From contig NC_068938.1 in the NCBI RefSeq assembly GCF_016801865.2, positions 113,734,615 to 113,798,614 of the forward strand: a stretch of DNA of 64,000 nt, given 5' to 3'. Positions 23,143 to 38,100 of the stretch are shown piece by piece. Both the position numbers and the translations under genes were made by a program. The stretch's first letter is position 1, and every line of letters starts with the position of its first letter. This DNA comes from Culex pipiens pallens (taxonomy: Eukaryota > Arthropoda > Insecta > Diptera > Culicidae). Below the pieces are notes generated by a model, which saw only the letters and a program-made list of their open reading frames with translations, had not been told where the DNA came from and searched no databases.

Positions 23143-26100
23143 GTAAGTCAAACTGCAAATCTGTCATTTTACAAACCGGCTCCGCCATGGCCAACTTGGA
23201 GGCAGTACTGCTCCAAGGGGGTGACACGGCGCATAAAGAAAAAGAATAAAAAAAGTTCAAGGGTGTGACCGATGTGTCTTGGATAAATACCACGCTGACT
23301 CATCATCGCCAACTAACATCGCCTAGCCGGGCGCCGGCTTACGGAATTAATAATCTATCCCTTAATCCACCACGGACCGCGCGGGGAACCGATAACACAA
23401 TCTACCCTGGGTGATGTGGCCAACCAACCAACAAAAAAAAATAATTCGCCGGTTCGCCCTACTTTCAAAATGGCGTTCGGGTTGAAATTTCGTAGGATTT
23501 TTTCTTCCTTTTATTCTTTGGGCGCTCCGCGGCTCGGCTCTCGCACACCAGTGCAAGGCGGCCGTAGTCGTAGTCGTCGTGTGGCCATCAGCTCATGAAT
23601 GGTGAGGTTCCGTCGAGCCGCGGAATGAATGTTGCGTTGAGAGAGGCACCTCTTCCCCCCACCCAACGCAGCCAAGGCTTTTTACTATCGATACTACACC
23701 ACTCGGGAACACAAACACACGAGCCTTTTGTTGGCCACCACAAACATCCAAAACCAACACACATCCAAGTAAACATTCGCGAAAACTACGCGTGATGACG
23801 ACTCACGCATACACAGGAGGCGGTGGCTCACACGCAATGACGCATACATTGAAAAATTGTCGGGACATGATTCGCGAAATACGCACAGAGTTGCCAAAAA
23901 TTGATTGATACCAATCAATCTAACAGGGTTTTAAAAATTTTTACAGTAACGATTTGCTGATTCGAATAGTACGCTTCATACGCACCTGGATACACTCAGA
24001 TGTTAGGGGATACGAGGAAAATTAAAATTTTAATTTTCTCTTTGACAACATTGCTGATTATGGACTTTTTTTCCAAAACCTTCACCAATAAAAAAAATCA
24101 ATTTCGTTTTGAAAACACCTACTGCCATTATATTTTGACTAAATGGCCTACTTGTTCATTGAAGCACTCACTTGGGTGCTGAAAAGTTCAACTTTTCAGT
24201 ACTTGTTTCGAAAAGTGACACTTTTCGACACTGTTGTGTTTTTAGAGTTACAAAACACAAGATCGATAACATAAAGTGGGGAACTAAACGTTTCTGTGAA
24301 GCGCAAAAAATGTATGCGCGAAACAAAAACTACTATTTCAGACCTTTAAATATACTGTGTGGAAGACTAACAGTTGAATATACTATTTATGTCAAAAAAA
24401 AAACCCATCTATTGGAGCTATGACATTTTCAACTTTGTTAAAGCCGCATGTGACTTGCAAAATGTATTTAAAATTTTCAAAAAAGTGCCAGTGTCCAGAT
24501 AAGGTCCAGCTTGTGTCGGTACACTTCACTTCCTTTACCAAACATCGAGTCCAGATAAGGAACGATCCCCAGTTGTGTTGTTCCGCGCCGGTCATTGAGC
24601 TCCCCTCCCCGATCCCCGGTTTTAGAAATTGTGAAACATTAATCCACAAAAAAAGGGATACACAATTGTTTACAAAAGTTATGTGTCCTTTTGAAATGTT
24701 AGGCTCCATTTGCTTATTGACCCTTGTTTTCAAAGAAGCAGGGATGCCACATTTGAAGATTTTCGAGCACAGGCTCAATGCTCAAACATATTGTTTTGCC
24801 ATGTTATTCGGTAATTTTCAATTAAATTAATTACTCACGAAAAAGATAAGAATGTTTTGCTTCTTTTGCCAAAAAAAGATTTTAAATATATTATTTTGCC
24901 ATCAAGTTAAACTCATTTGCGTTTTTGTGATGTGCCCGAAAATCTGCAAAATCTGGCATGCCTGCAAAGAAGTCCAGAAATGTACTTGTATATGTAGACA
25001 ACCTGGCCTTTTTCATGGACATAGGAAATGCAAATGACAGTCAAGTATTTCAAAACAAAATCATTCTTTTATACACGTCGTGATCGTGCTATCTTGTCAC
25101 ACGTGTATTTTGGGCCAAATTGAGTTAAGAACACTTTTCTCTGCAGCTTTCCTTTTGACCTTCTCGGATCCTCAAAGTTCCATCCTTTCGGAAGCAAGCT
25201 TGAGAATGCTAGGGTGATTACTTCCAACATGCTTCTTTCCTAAACGGTCAGGTCATCTGCGTAAAATAAACCGCAATGATGATTCGTTGAAATGGTTGAA
25301 CATGAGCACAAATGTTCAAACGATACAGTTCAGAATCTACAGGGGAGGAAGAAACGTGGGGATCCCCCGCACACGTTCCTGTTTATTTAGGCTTTGAATC
25401 GTTGGGAACAACCATGCTTAAAAGTTTTGTTGCTGTGGAAACTCCCTTGGGCTCTCTTTTTCTTAAAAAATGGCATTCTGTGCGCCTTGGGACCTGAGGG
25501 TGCTATATCTTTTTCATGAAGGCGCAGCACAAATTGACAACTTGGCAAACTTGCAAAATGCAAAGTTTCTCTTGGGCCCTGCTGAGGGCGCTAAATTGTT
25601 TAAGGAGGGCGACATTTTTGTTAAAGAACTTGTTAGTGGACGACTTACCTCGATTAACCTACAGCTCAGCCCTGCTGGAAAACCTCTCTCAAGTGTTCAC
25701 GTGGTTTAAGGATGGCCCCAATAGGCTCTAAGTGAAGCATATTTGGAGAAATAGTGTAGAAAAGTCCAAATGCTTATCTTGACCTTGTTGGCAGTCCAAA
25801 TGGAATCTCGTCTGTAATTTACTAAAGTTACCCTCTCTAACTTATATTTGAGCTATTTGTTACTTTGGAACAGTCAAAAACACTGAAAGCTGTAATTCTT
25901 GAATAAAGTGCTGATAGGCCGATAATAGAAATAGGCTGAGAAATTCTATATTTCCCCTATTTTGGTAAAGACTTGCTAGTAGAAAAATTTACTACCACTT
26001 TCACATCTCTGAATGCCACAGAATTTAGTTTGTTTGCATCAGATCTGCTTTCTCTTTCTAGTAAAAGTTTTTTTTTGTTTTGTGACTTTTAGCTGTTTTT

Positions 26101-29100
26101 TAAGGCTTCGCAGGGGCAGTTACAGCTCGAGTTCGTTTTTTTTGCGTCAGGACACTTTTTCTAAGAATTTGTAATTTTTGGCTTAAAATATATTTTTTCA
26201 CTTGATTTAGAAAGCTTTATGGAAAAGGACTGGGTATTTAAAGACAACGAGTTCAAAGATTGGTATTTCATCAACTTTGATTAATGGTAGCAATAATAAA
26301 TAAATTGTGTTGCACTCAAGATTTAAAATTAAGTTAGAATAACATCGGGAAGTTTTTGCGAAATCATTTTAAAATTATCATAATTCCGCAATATGTAAAC
26401 TGTATTATGCATATGTAGTTGTAAATGTGAGCATTGTTACACATACTACTGCATACCCGATTGGTGGTGTGTGTATGTTAAACTGTCAAACGCGTGTAAT
26501 AGAGCTATCTAAGCCCGATCTCACGCACACTAGCACACCATTTGTTTTGCTGGCTGGTACAAAATTTAACCTCACTTTTTTCGTGTACGTACACGCAATA
26601 CATGCGCACGTAGATAACTCTATATTACCATGATGTTATCCTTTTGTTCAACGTCTAACTTTTGGCAACTCTGCAGGTACAACAAAAAAACTCGTTTCCA
26701 CAAATGTCATTGCTCCGTTCGTTTTGCTACTCTAAGCAGTATTTGTATGGGAAAGCAAAAAGGTTAAAATCTGCAACCTCACCCATCCGCCCACCGCCCA
26801 CTTCCTCCTTTTGTACTTCTCTTATAAGACTTGCAAGACTGTGTGTGTATGTGTGACCACGTTTGGCACCAGCAGAGGTCCTACTGCTTCACCTACTTGG
26901 CAGACTCCCATATCTCTCCCGTGGAGACGATGACGATGATGATGATGTTGATGATGGGTGTTGCATGGCCGGACAGATTTATACACAGATACTCGGATGG
27001 GTTCAACATCTCTCTGGTGCGGTTGGTGGTGTTTGTGTAATCCACACCGGGTTTGGTTGCGTGTTTGCTGGAAACACACACACCTTCAAGCAGACTGATT
27101 CGGACTTTGTGTTTGTGAGTGTGTGTGCTTGTTGCACAAAGGGTAAAAAATGTGACTCATATGTTGAAGAAAAGACTAAGACCAAATTTGGATGTGCATT
27201 GGCGATATTGTGGAACTTAGTGAGGAGCGGTAAACGTCATCGACGTTTTAAGTTAAACTTTCTAGAATTTTGTTGACTCATCACATACAACGTCATAACA
27301 GAATATTGATGACAAAGTAGATTGTTTTGATTACCTCTGTCATACTCTTGTCTTAGACTAGCGTTTGGGTTTTGGCCTGTCTATGAAACATGTACATCTT
27401 TCAAGAGTTGTTGAAAATGAACTGTGCCTTAGTATCCGTAACCTTCCACGTGTCAAGATTTTCGCAAAATGTGAAATTTATAAAGTTTTGTAGAGGATTT
27501 GCATGCTTTTGAACAAGACTCAGTGATGAAAATGTTTTTGGTTCTATTATGCAAACATGAGCAGTTTTGATGTCCCATACAGGAACGATCAAATAAAGCA
27601 CCTCGATAAAGGTATTCCATGCTTTAATGCGAAAAGAAGATTGTATGACAGTATATGCAAGTTTAAATGGAGAGTATTGAAAAACGTTACGTTTGTTATG
27701 TGTAGAAACATTTATTTTTGAAATCGTTGAGACAGTCTGAATTTTAGATACTATCTAAATGTATGACGGCATATGTTGAACATAGTACTTATGCGTAACT
27801 TTTCGTATCGTTGGAAATGTGGGATCTGTCCCACTGTGCCAACCGAACCGGTACCTTGTACAACTGGCCGCATGGTTGCCATTTGGACCTCTACTCCAGT
27901 CGGTCCGCTCGTATTGGTGGATAGCCATCGAGAGAGCCCGTTTCGTTCAATGTGGACACGCGTACACTGACGGGCGGGCCTGCAAATACCGACCATTCTT
28001 ATTCATATTCATCGGCAGATGGGAATTTTGGCTTTTTCGGCGTTTGGCCTCCCCGTGGCAATTCCGTGTCTTCTTCCCCGTGCCTTGGTGCTTCTTTCTC
28101 CGCCCCTCTTTATGGTTCGCCTCCTCTTTTGACTGATCATTAGAGGAGAAGGGCGTCGAGTTAACGACGTGTTAAAATGCTTCCTATTATCATCATCAGG
28201 ATGTGTTGCTGCCTTGCCCGTTGGCTTGGGGAGCGTGAGTTCCTGTTCGTTATCGAACTCTCTACACCGCGAACCGATACCGTTGAAGGCGCGCGGGGGT
28301 CTTTGCCATTTCGAGTGAGATAAGATAAGATCGGCAATGGCGACGGTGGTGCAGCTGGAAACTTACAGATTAAATTTCATTTATCAAATCAGTTAACTCA
28401 GCTGAAATTAAATTTAAAACTGACAAGCTAAAAAAGATAAGCCCACTAAGCCAATTCAGCCTTCCGAAAAAAAATCCTCGAAACTCAAGCTTCTCGCATG
28501 CTCCGCAACGTGTGAATGTTTATGAATTTAAGTGCCCAACATATGGTCCGCAAATTTCTCATATTTACATAAGCACTCAATTCAAATGGAAAATGTTGGA
28601 ATACCTCTGTTTCTTTCTCAACACAGCCGGCTGTCGGCTTAGCCATGCGCGCGCGTTTGTGTGTGTGTGCCTTTGTTATGATGGCACAGCAGATAAACAG
28701 TTCTGGGTCGTGTGGTTTGTACACCCAACCATGGCCAGCAACGGCCTGAGCTGCTGGGGGTGCGTTTTGTCGTCAGCAGTTGTCTGGCAGCTGCTGGTGG
28801 GACTTTACTGAAATGCGTGTGTTTGATCCTCTCAAAGAGATATTTGTTTTTCGTTTATGACCTAGACTTTTTGAGAATTTGTTAGTTTTATGAGGCATAT
28901 TTTGTCATAAAATGGTTTGATACAAATCGACCATTTAACTCGTAATTTTCACTAGTGCACTTAAAAAACAATGTTCTTGGGTGAAAATTCAATTTTTTTC
29001 GAAAATGACGAAACCTTGGAATCATCATGTTTGCCCTTATATTTTGAAAAGCTTTGATCTACACTCAAACCCCGTTGGTTTGACACCAACTGTTGTCAAA

Positions 29101-32100
29101 CGAACGGGGTCACTTTTTAGTTTGACACCCTTCTTACACGGAGTTCACACACACTACTAAACGTTTGTTTCGATAGTGTGCGTGAGCGCCGTGTAAAAAG
29201 TGACAGTTCGTCACTTTTTAGTTTGACTTTGACCAACCAACGGGGTACAAACTAATAAAGTGTCAAACGATAAAATGACCAACCACCGGGGGTTGAGTGT
29301 AGTTGAAACCCAAGCTGACGTTCGTTATAATAACAACCTAGAAAACTTGCTTGGTTATCATTCGTTGCTATGCAGTTGTTTGTTTACCTTTTATATGAAG
29401 ACGTCAACCTTGAGCTTAGATTTTGAAACAGCTGACCGGTCACATCACTTACCACGGTTAATCCTGACTTCATATCCATCCTAATTAGGGGAACTATTTA
29501 CTATACCCTTTTTCAGCATATTTATTTGATCGGCCTATCAGCACTTTGATCATGAATTACTGCTTTCATAAAGTGTTTTTGACTGTTCCAAAGTAATAAA
29601 TAGCTCAAATAGAAGTGAGCAAGCAACTCTCCATTGTTGATACATCTGAAAAACAGCAACAGTGATGAGTATTGGTCGAACGGCTCAGAGTGATTAGATT
29701 AGATTTATTTCCCCTACCACTCAGATCTTTCGTGATACTTGTCGGAGACTCAGGCGTTTTAGCGGTCTTCATCACTCAAGTATCAGAATAACATTCCTAT
29801 CCACTTTCCTGTGAACTTACCACTGGTCGTAGCCGGCGACGGTATTGATTAGCATGAAAGAGACATTTCAGAGTTGCGAAGTGGTGATGATTGATTCCTA
29901 CAGTTCATCTGAGTTCCACGGAGCAGTTCTAGAAATGTCTCGGTCAATAACGGAGCAACGGGTAGACATCAAAGCTAATGCTATTGTGGATTTAGCTCGT
30001 AGCTGGATTTTCTGGCATCTTCTCACGGTCATTGGAAACGGTCGTGGATAGACCTAGGGGTTCCCAGTTGGAGTGAAAAAATTCAATTTATAGAAAAATT
30101 ATGGATTATAATTTTGCTTTTTTATCACTTCTCCGACACCAGGAATAATTGTTTGAACATGCTCGCAATTTTTTTATTCGGTCGGAAAAATATTATTTTT
30201 CTTGAAAAAACTTTCATTTTTAATCACATGATCACTCCTAATTCTGGCTCGATGCCACCATCATGCGACCGCGTGCTCCGTTTGTTTGTCAACAAAGCTG
30301 CAGCTGGATGGTGAGACGAAGTGGGAGGGGGAGAGGTTTTGACATTTTTATGCCCGCATCTGGCCCGCCGCCTATTTCGTCGGTCACTGAGTCGCCGGTC
30401 GTTTCCTGTGACCGAGTCCAGCTAGGAACTGATCGTACAATAACATGATTTCGAAATATTTCAAACGTTACGTCTAGTCACTATTTTACGTTCTTTGCCA
30501 GAAGATCAGATACCTTCCCATGTATTCAAATTCATACGCCACGTGCAATTTCTAAGTTAAAGTTAGGCCATAACGCTACCTTTACGTACTTGAAGTTTGA
30601 TGATCTGGCAATGCAGGAATCGTTCAATTATGTTCTCAAATTAAGAACACCTACACAGCAAAAAATCCGATGGTAAAATCGCATGCAAAAGCATGCACAT
30701 CACCTTCGTCAAAATAAACACTTAATATTACATACTGCATGTACAATTTTTGCAAACACAAAAAAAAGTTGAAATCGACGGGATTCAAACCCAGCACCAA
30801 CAGTAAGGACTGGCGCCTTAGCCCACTCAGCCATCAGACCGATGAAAGGTTGGAAGGATAAACGCATATATTAGCTTGACATTTCGGTCAAGTACGTTTC
30901 CCTTACTGATGGGCTACATATTTCAGGGTGTAAAATCACATAACATTGCATAAAATGAAGCAATATTTATTTTACACCCAGGCCTTTTACACGCAGCTGG
31001 ATTACTACATTTTTAGCTGTGTACATAATATGGAAGCAGTTCTTGTTTATGAAATAACTGCAAACCCTGTGGACAAAAAATCTCAAAATGTTATAATTAG
31101 TAACGTAGAGTTAAGGAAAAAGACATCAAATATTGAAATGTCACAACAATAACGATTAGTTTCACATGTATTCGCAACCTTTTTGCGGCCAGCCCTTCGA
31201 TAAGTGGCCTTCATTTCTCCCATTTGAGCCAGCGAAACAGCACACAGTCGTAACGATAACTGATACAAAGTGGTTTAACCTGTTGTGAAATGTAGCGTTA
31301 CTCGTCGTCGTCGTCGTTTGTACCTGCTAGCAAACGATCGCCAGCAAATCTAAAACTCTGTGTTTGTGAGTGTGTGACAAATGTGCGTGTGAGTTGCCAT
31401 CCAGTCGAAACAAGAAAGCGCATCCAGTTTCAAACATCGGACCGTTCAATCATCGTGATTCGTTCCGTTTGCCGTTGATGTGCCCTCGGGGCTTGGACTT
31501 TTTTTTTTATCTCTCTCTTAGAAGCGCATCTCAAGCCAGGTGGTGGTTACGAACGAACAAAGTCCGACTACGACGACGACGACTTTCTACTGCGGTTTAA
31601 AAATGTCAATAGGGGGCTCCTCTCCAAAACCTGCCCCCAAAAGAAAGTGAAGAAAAGGCCACATTTGAACCGGGTCCACGCCGGAGCGCCCCTCTCTCTA
31701 TCTCTATATATTTAATATATTCGGCTGGGATCGAAAGCAAAAATCGCCATCGCAAGAGGCGTTACTAGAGTGTGACCAACAAAAAAAAAAAAAAAAAAAG
31801 AACTGGGCATCTCTTGCCATTTCGTGGCAATTAAGTACGGTTCAAGTGATTTACTTTCCTGCCGTACTTCCGTTTGGTGATCATCACTGTCTGGCTGTCT
31901 GTAGTTGCTAATCGTGCAGGCACACGCGCCGCTTTATTGTGTTGCTCGCGATGAGGTAAACCGTATTTAAGGTTGTGGCTACTGGAGTTGTTGGTTTTTT
32001 TATGTTTCCACGGAACGTGGAAATGTAGTCACACCACACACTCGTTGAGATGCGTAATTTGAGCTGCGATAATTTGTTATGTGTGTGCGCAACAATAGGG

Positions 32101-35100
32101 CGGTTTATGTTTTGAAACAAACCAGCCCCAAGTGCTGGTGCTCGTTAGGTTTGAACAGTATATGCACTAATCCGGGTGCTAATTGTAGGATACGTTATCT
32201 GTTTGTGTCAAGAGCAGTTTTGCTGACACCTGAATAGTTTGAAACATTCTGAAATGAGGAATATTACTTAACTTTACATAGTTAAACTCTTGCGCATTGG
32301 TTATTTTAAAAAGTAATCTAAAATATGCTTATTCCAATTTCTTTTCTACTAAGCTATCATACCAACATTAGCGGCCAGGACGCTTTTTCATCCAATGTGA
32401 ACTCGGTCGGCCAAAGCTTGTACATTATCATGTTTTTGCCTTCCTCACCTTACTGAGGAAAGGCTATAAAATCACTCGAAAAATAAACTTCTTAATTCGA
32501 CCTCGTAGACCCACCTTCACGTATACATAAGTCCCTATTGAAAATTATGAAGTTTAGTAAAGTACTTCAAAAGTCATGCTAAAAAAACATTTTGAGAGAA
32601 GTTCGGAAGATCGTAAAAAGGGTGGTTTTAGTAAGAAAACTTGTTATATGTTTTTAGAAAGGCATTTACAAGACCTTTCCAACGAGCCCAAACCTTTGAA
32701 GATCTGATAACCCGATCAAATGTTATTCATACACTTTTTGGAGGCCGGATCTCAGATATTTCGATGAAAATAGTGTCCGAGTCCATCATGCGACCCGTCG
32801 TTAGTTAGATAATTCGAGCCAAACATTTCATTAGGGCACAAAACCAAAAACCGCGATTCGAGAAAATCGCTTGCAAAAAGTGGACAACTTGTTTCAATTC
32901 CTATTTAAAAAAGAAGCTTGACTGATGGTATTTTTACTGATGATACGATAAAACACATCATTATCCTCAACTCTGCTTAAATGCTTCTTAATTTTTGTTG
33001 ATTTTCGCAATTAAACTCATAATTTAAAAAAAATCGTTATTGGGCCCTTTTAACTTTCCAACTGTTGTTCATAATGGGCCCTTTCTAAATGCAATTTCGA
33101 AGAGAGCTGAAAGGGCACTAAAGCGCTGTCACCGGATTGTTGTTTTGAATGATGTTTACGGTTTTGGTTAGAAATTTTGATTATTGGTGAAGTTTTGTGA
33201 TTGAATAGTGTAGATAAGGTATGTGAAACATAAAAATTCTTCAAAAGTGTACTGAACAGCAGCCGCGGGACCGTTTTAAATATTGTTTTTTGACGAAGTT
33301 TTTCTCTGCAGAAATCCTTGGGGAAAAGTAAACCAAACTTTTTTTTGAAGTGAATTAGTGTTAAGAATGTATGAAAAGTTCACTTTATAACACAAAAAGT
33401 TCCTCAAGTACGAGAACCTAACGAAAAATAAAAGGGCACATTTGAACTTTTTTTTTTGGTTTGCAGTGAACATGGTTATGTGCCCTTTTGTGTTTTTGAT
33501 TTTTTCAATAGGAAATTGTTTGTTATCAATCTGATTCTTGGAGGGCATGTAGGGAGTGTACTAATGAATGGAATAGTGGAATAATCCCCAATGTTTACGT
33601 TTTGGTTTTGTGCCCTAATGAAATGTTTGGCTCGAATTGATTGAATTTTCAAATAAGCCTAAAACATCGAATATCTGATAACCCAATCGAAAGTAATTAG
33701 CACTTATGAGTTATTCATACACTTCCTGGAGGCTGGATCACAGATATTACGATAAAAGCAATATCCGATTCGATAATGCGATCCATCGTTTTTTGGATAA
33801 TTAAAAGGTCTTACAAATGATACCATTAGATTGAAAATCTGCTAACCCTATCATTTGTAGGTTGAACATTTTATTTTACCAAAAACAAAACTATGTCATT
33901 GTGAGGAAGGCATCAGCCATCGTATGGCGGATTAGGTAAGGTTTTTTTTTAAATAAAATTGCCTAAAAAGTTAATAAATTTGTTACACCTGGACTGACCT
34001 AACGACCTTACTTCTAGCTATGGCCGGGAAAGACATCTATTTCCCCTGTGGACGGAAGGCGTGATCAGACAAATTTGGTTTCGAAAATTCCAAAACTACC
34101 GTCAGTGGGGTGACATTGTGTCTTGGGGGTGAGATTGGGTCAAAGTGATTACGGATTAAACCATTTCTCAGGTTCTTCTGAAATAAAATTCTTATTGGGT
34201 TCGTTCAAAAATTGCATTCGCATTTGCATTCGTATATGCACTCGCATTCGCATGGAGATGGTGATCTTAGTGGGTTGCAGACTAGATTTCGTCATGTATT
34301 TGTGATGATTATACAGTGTAGGTTGCTTAAAAAGCGATCACAGGGATCGTCCTACCAGAGCAGGACAGAATGCACCATGGAAGCCATCCATTGCAGGTCG
34401 CTCCCATCTCCACAATTCACCGGGGAGGGAAATAGTGGAGAGCACGGGAAATGTTGACGCTTGACTTACAGTCATCCCGCATACTAGGAACACTTTTGTG
34501 ATAAATTGTCAATAACGTGTCAAATGCATTTTTTTCTGTCAACCCTACTATTTTTAGGACCTCTATTTAGTCATTCTCTTACTATTTCACAAGTAAAAGT
34601 AGTACTCTTTGAACAAAAACTGCATTTAAATACTATTTTATTCAGAACAGCAAACCCTGCCTCCAAACCTATAGGCACACAGCTAAAAAAGTAGTAATCC
34701 ATCAGTATGGGAAATCTACTTGACCGAAATGTCAAGCTGATATATGCGTTTATCCTTACAGCTTTTCATCGGTCTGATGGCCGAGCGGGCTAAGGCACCA
34801 GTCCTTACTGTTGGTGCTGGGTTTGAATCCCGTCGGTTGCAACTTTTCTTTTTGTGTTTGCAAAAATTGTACATGCAGTGTGTAACATTAAGTGTTTATT
34901 TTGACGAAGGTGATATGCATGCGATTTTACCATCGGATTTTTGCCTTTCCTCACCTCAATGAGGAAAGGCTATGAAATCACTCGAAAAATGAACTTCTTT
35001 ATTCGACCTCCTAGACCCACCTTCACGTATACCTATCGACTCAGAATCAAATTCTGAACAAATGTCTGTGCGTGTGTCTGGATGTGAGTCCGTGCACCGA

Positions 35101-38100
35101 AAAATATGCACACGATTATCTCCGGACTGGCTGAACCGATTTGGACCGTTTTGGTCTCATTCGAACCGTCTTGGGGTCCCACAAGACCCTAGTTAATTTT
35201 ATGGAGTTTAGAAAAGTAATTCAAAAGTTATGCTAAAAAACGATTTTTGCTAAACTTGGGAAGATTGTAAAAAGGGTGGTTTTTGTAAGAAAACCTGTCA
35301 TGCTGTAAATTGTTAGAAAGGTAATTAAAAGACCTTTCCAACGCGTTCAAAAAATTGAAGGTCTGATAACCCTATTAAAAGTTGTGAACACTTAAGTGTT
35401 ATTTCTAGAGTAAATTTTCAAAAGGTCCTATCTGCAAAATCCTCATTCTGAGAAATTTCACGTCGAAGTTTTGTTGAACATTTTTAAATCCCATTTAAAC
35501 ACGGTTGAGTATTTTTCAATTCTAAAAACGCCCAAATGGACCTAGCATGATGCTTTTTAAGTGTATTTAACAGGAATAATCAAAAGTCTAGTTTAAACTG
35601 ATTTCTGAAGCAATTTGTTTCATACGACCTATGAGTGCACATAGGACACGTTTTATAGGTCAAATTTTGCACATAGGACTTAACACATTGGACCAAACTC
35701 GTGTAGTATTGCACATTGGACTTTTCAAGATTAAATTTAAATCCTGATTTAAAAATAACAACTTTTTTCAAATAAATATGATCACCCAATCCTCACGCAA
35801 CGTGTAGGTAACAGCTGATTGATAGCATGAAATGTTTCAATGCTTCCAGTGCGAAAGAGAGAAACCGTTAGGACAGAAAAAACAACCAATCAGCGCTCTC
35901 GTCTGCATCTGTCAGATAGGTGCTGACAAATCAACCTATACGGCAATGTAAACATTCTTTGCCTGGGTGCGGATAGAACTTTGAATAGTTTTCAAGCTTT
36001 TGAATGTTTTTTTAGATTATTTTCCAATGTGGGGCTAGATTCTTGTTGCAGAGTGATTAATTCTAGAGTACTTTTTCAAAAGGTCCTATGCGCCAAAAGT
36101 AAACAAACTGAGTTATACAATGCATGACGTTCTGCATATCCGAAACTACACTATCCTCAAACCCGATTTCTTCTAAGTATTTAATTTTTAAAATTATTAG
36201 CGAAATGCAAAATAACCTATGAGCATTCTCTTAAATTTTCATACAAAATAATTTACGTCGTTTTACCTCTCAGTGTCCTATGTGCATTCAGTAAAATGAT
36301 GCACATACGACAATAACAAATCGACCTATGTACAATTTTAAATATATTTCAATCATTATGCACATACGCTAATATAATAACGACGTATGTACGCATTTTA
36401 TTGAATAATTAGAAAGTAATGATAGATTTTTTTATATCCATATATCTTTTTAAAAATAATGTTTGCCTAGGTTCCGGTTAACGTGTAGACGTCAGCTGTA
36501 AGAGAGTATGAAATGTTTCAATGCCTGACACAGCAAAAGAGAAGAGCAAAATTTAACCAATGAGCTCTCTCTCCCGAATCTGGCGGATACGACTCCCAGC
36601 ATGACATACCAAAACAACTCATAAAACAGCATAAAATATGTTTTTTGTTTTGGTTGATAGGATCCCGGACAGATCATTGTTGTGGACTGTCTGAGTTTTT
36701 AAAGAAAAGTGTCGGAGGGCGAAGGATTGCGGCAACAAAAAAATACGGTAAGTAGGGTGGAAAATTACCGTGATTCCCAAAGATGATTCCAGGACCATGG
36801 GATCGGCTCCGAAAGGCGTCCCTGTGCAAGAGGGCGAATATTTGTTTGGCCTTTCGGGTTGGGTTTGCCGGTACCGTGGCCATTATTTGGCTTTCCGGAT
36901 GGGTTTTCTTGGTTCCGTGGCTATCTGGAAGGTGTCCCTGTCCAAAAGGGAGGATGCTTTTTGGCCGCCCGGATAGATTTTGTCTGTTCCGTGGCCATCC
37001 GGATGGCCAAAAAGCATCATCCCTCTTGCACAGAGAAGCCATCCGGATGGCCACGGAACCGACCAAAAAACATCCGGAAGGCCAGAAAACATCCCACCTT
37101 TTGGCCAGGGACGACTTCGGATGGCCACGGTACCGGTTAACACATTTCAGGAGGGAAATGTTATGCTGTTAAATTTAATAAACCTTAACCTTAAACTACT
37201 TTTTCATCACCCGCAGCACTGCTTTACGGTACCTGGTCCCCCGACAACGACCAACCAAGCGGCGGCGGACGTGGTACGGAGGACGCTTCTAGAAACCTTA
37301 AAAAAGAGCGCGCCATCCGCTTCGTGGTCATGGTCTGTCAGAGAACCTCAAGACGAACGTCGAGTACATTAAGATTGCCGGAACCCGGGCGGATCGGCTA
37401 TCAACAACTTCGCCAACGGCAAACTCATAATTACGCACGCAGATGCAGGTCGTCTGGGCCGCTTGGGACAACGTGTCCGAGAATCCAAAAATGCACGAGC
37501 TGCTGAGACTAGTGTTTCTGAGGCCACCGGAGTGGGCGGAAACATAGAGGTTGCGGCGGTTAAGGGGTTACATACATGTAGAAAATCACAAAATGTCATA
37601 TTACAGATTTTTTTTTGAATCCACTAAAAGATGATTAGGAATATTTTTTTCTGTGTATATTTCGGCAGTGATACAACCAAATGTCTTCAAATATGTTTTG
37701 ATAATAGATGAAAATGTGTATTTTAATGCCCTGATAACAGTTTTTTAATAAAATTAAGTGTGTGCTCACACCAACCTCTGACTTTTTTTTTATCGATTTA
37801 CATGTATGTAACAAAGGCTCTGCAGAAGCGCTCCGATCACGACGTGTTGTTCCTGACTACGCAGGGTATCGTCCAGCTGGAGCAGCGTCACCGTAACGGA
37901 ATACGCGGTCGCATGGCGGCCGTGCACGATCTGTCAGTACTACGCCGTGGTTTTTCAGTTCCAGCATGGACACTACGACAAGTGCGTCGCGGCTTCGTCG
38001 TCGTGATGATCTTTTCTCACAGCCAGCCATAAACGAACTGGTTTTACGGAGGAATTGGCTGCTAATCTGAGCGAACTTACCTCGCTGAAGAATCGCTTGT

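Noticed and set aside
27750..28150. GC-rich block with frames on both strands as a gene
   Set aside because: No consistent start, stop or splice pattern and no recognised domain; left as unassigned intron.
30770..34845. tRNA genes of leucine/serine type at about 30785-30845 and 34770-34840
   Set aside because: The tRNA-like core lies in a repeated element with terminal inverted repeats. No convincing full cloverleaf was seen.
36674..37172. Frames of about 130 codons on both strands
   Set aside because: They are produced by inverted GGCCATCCGGATGG repeats.
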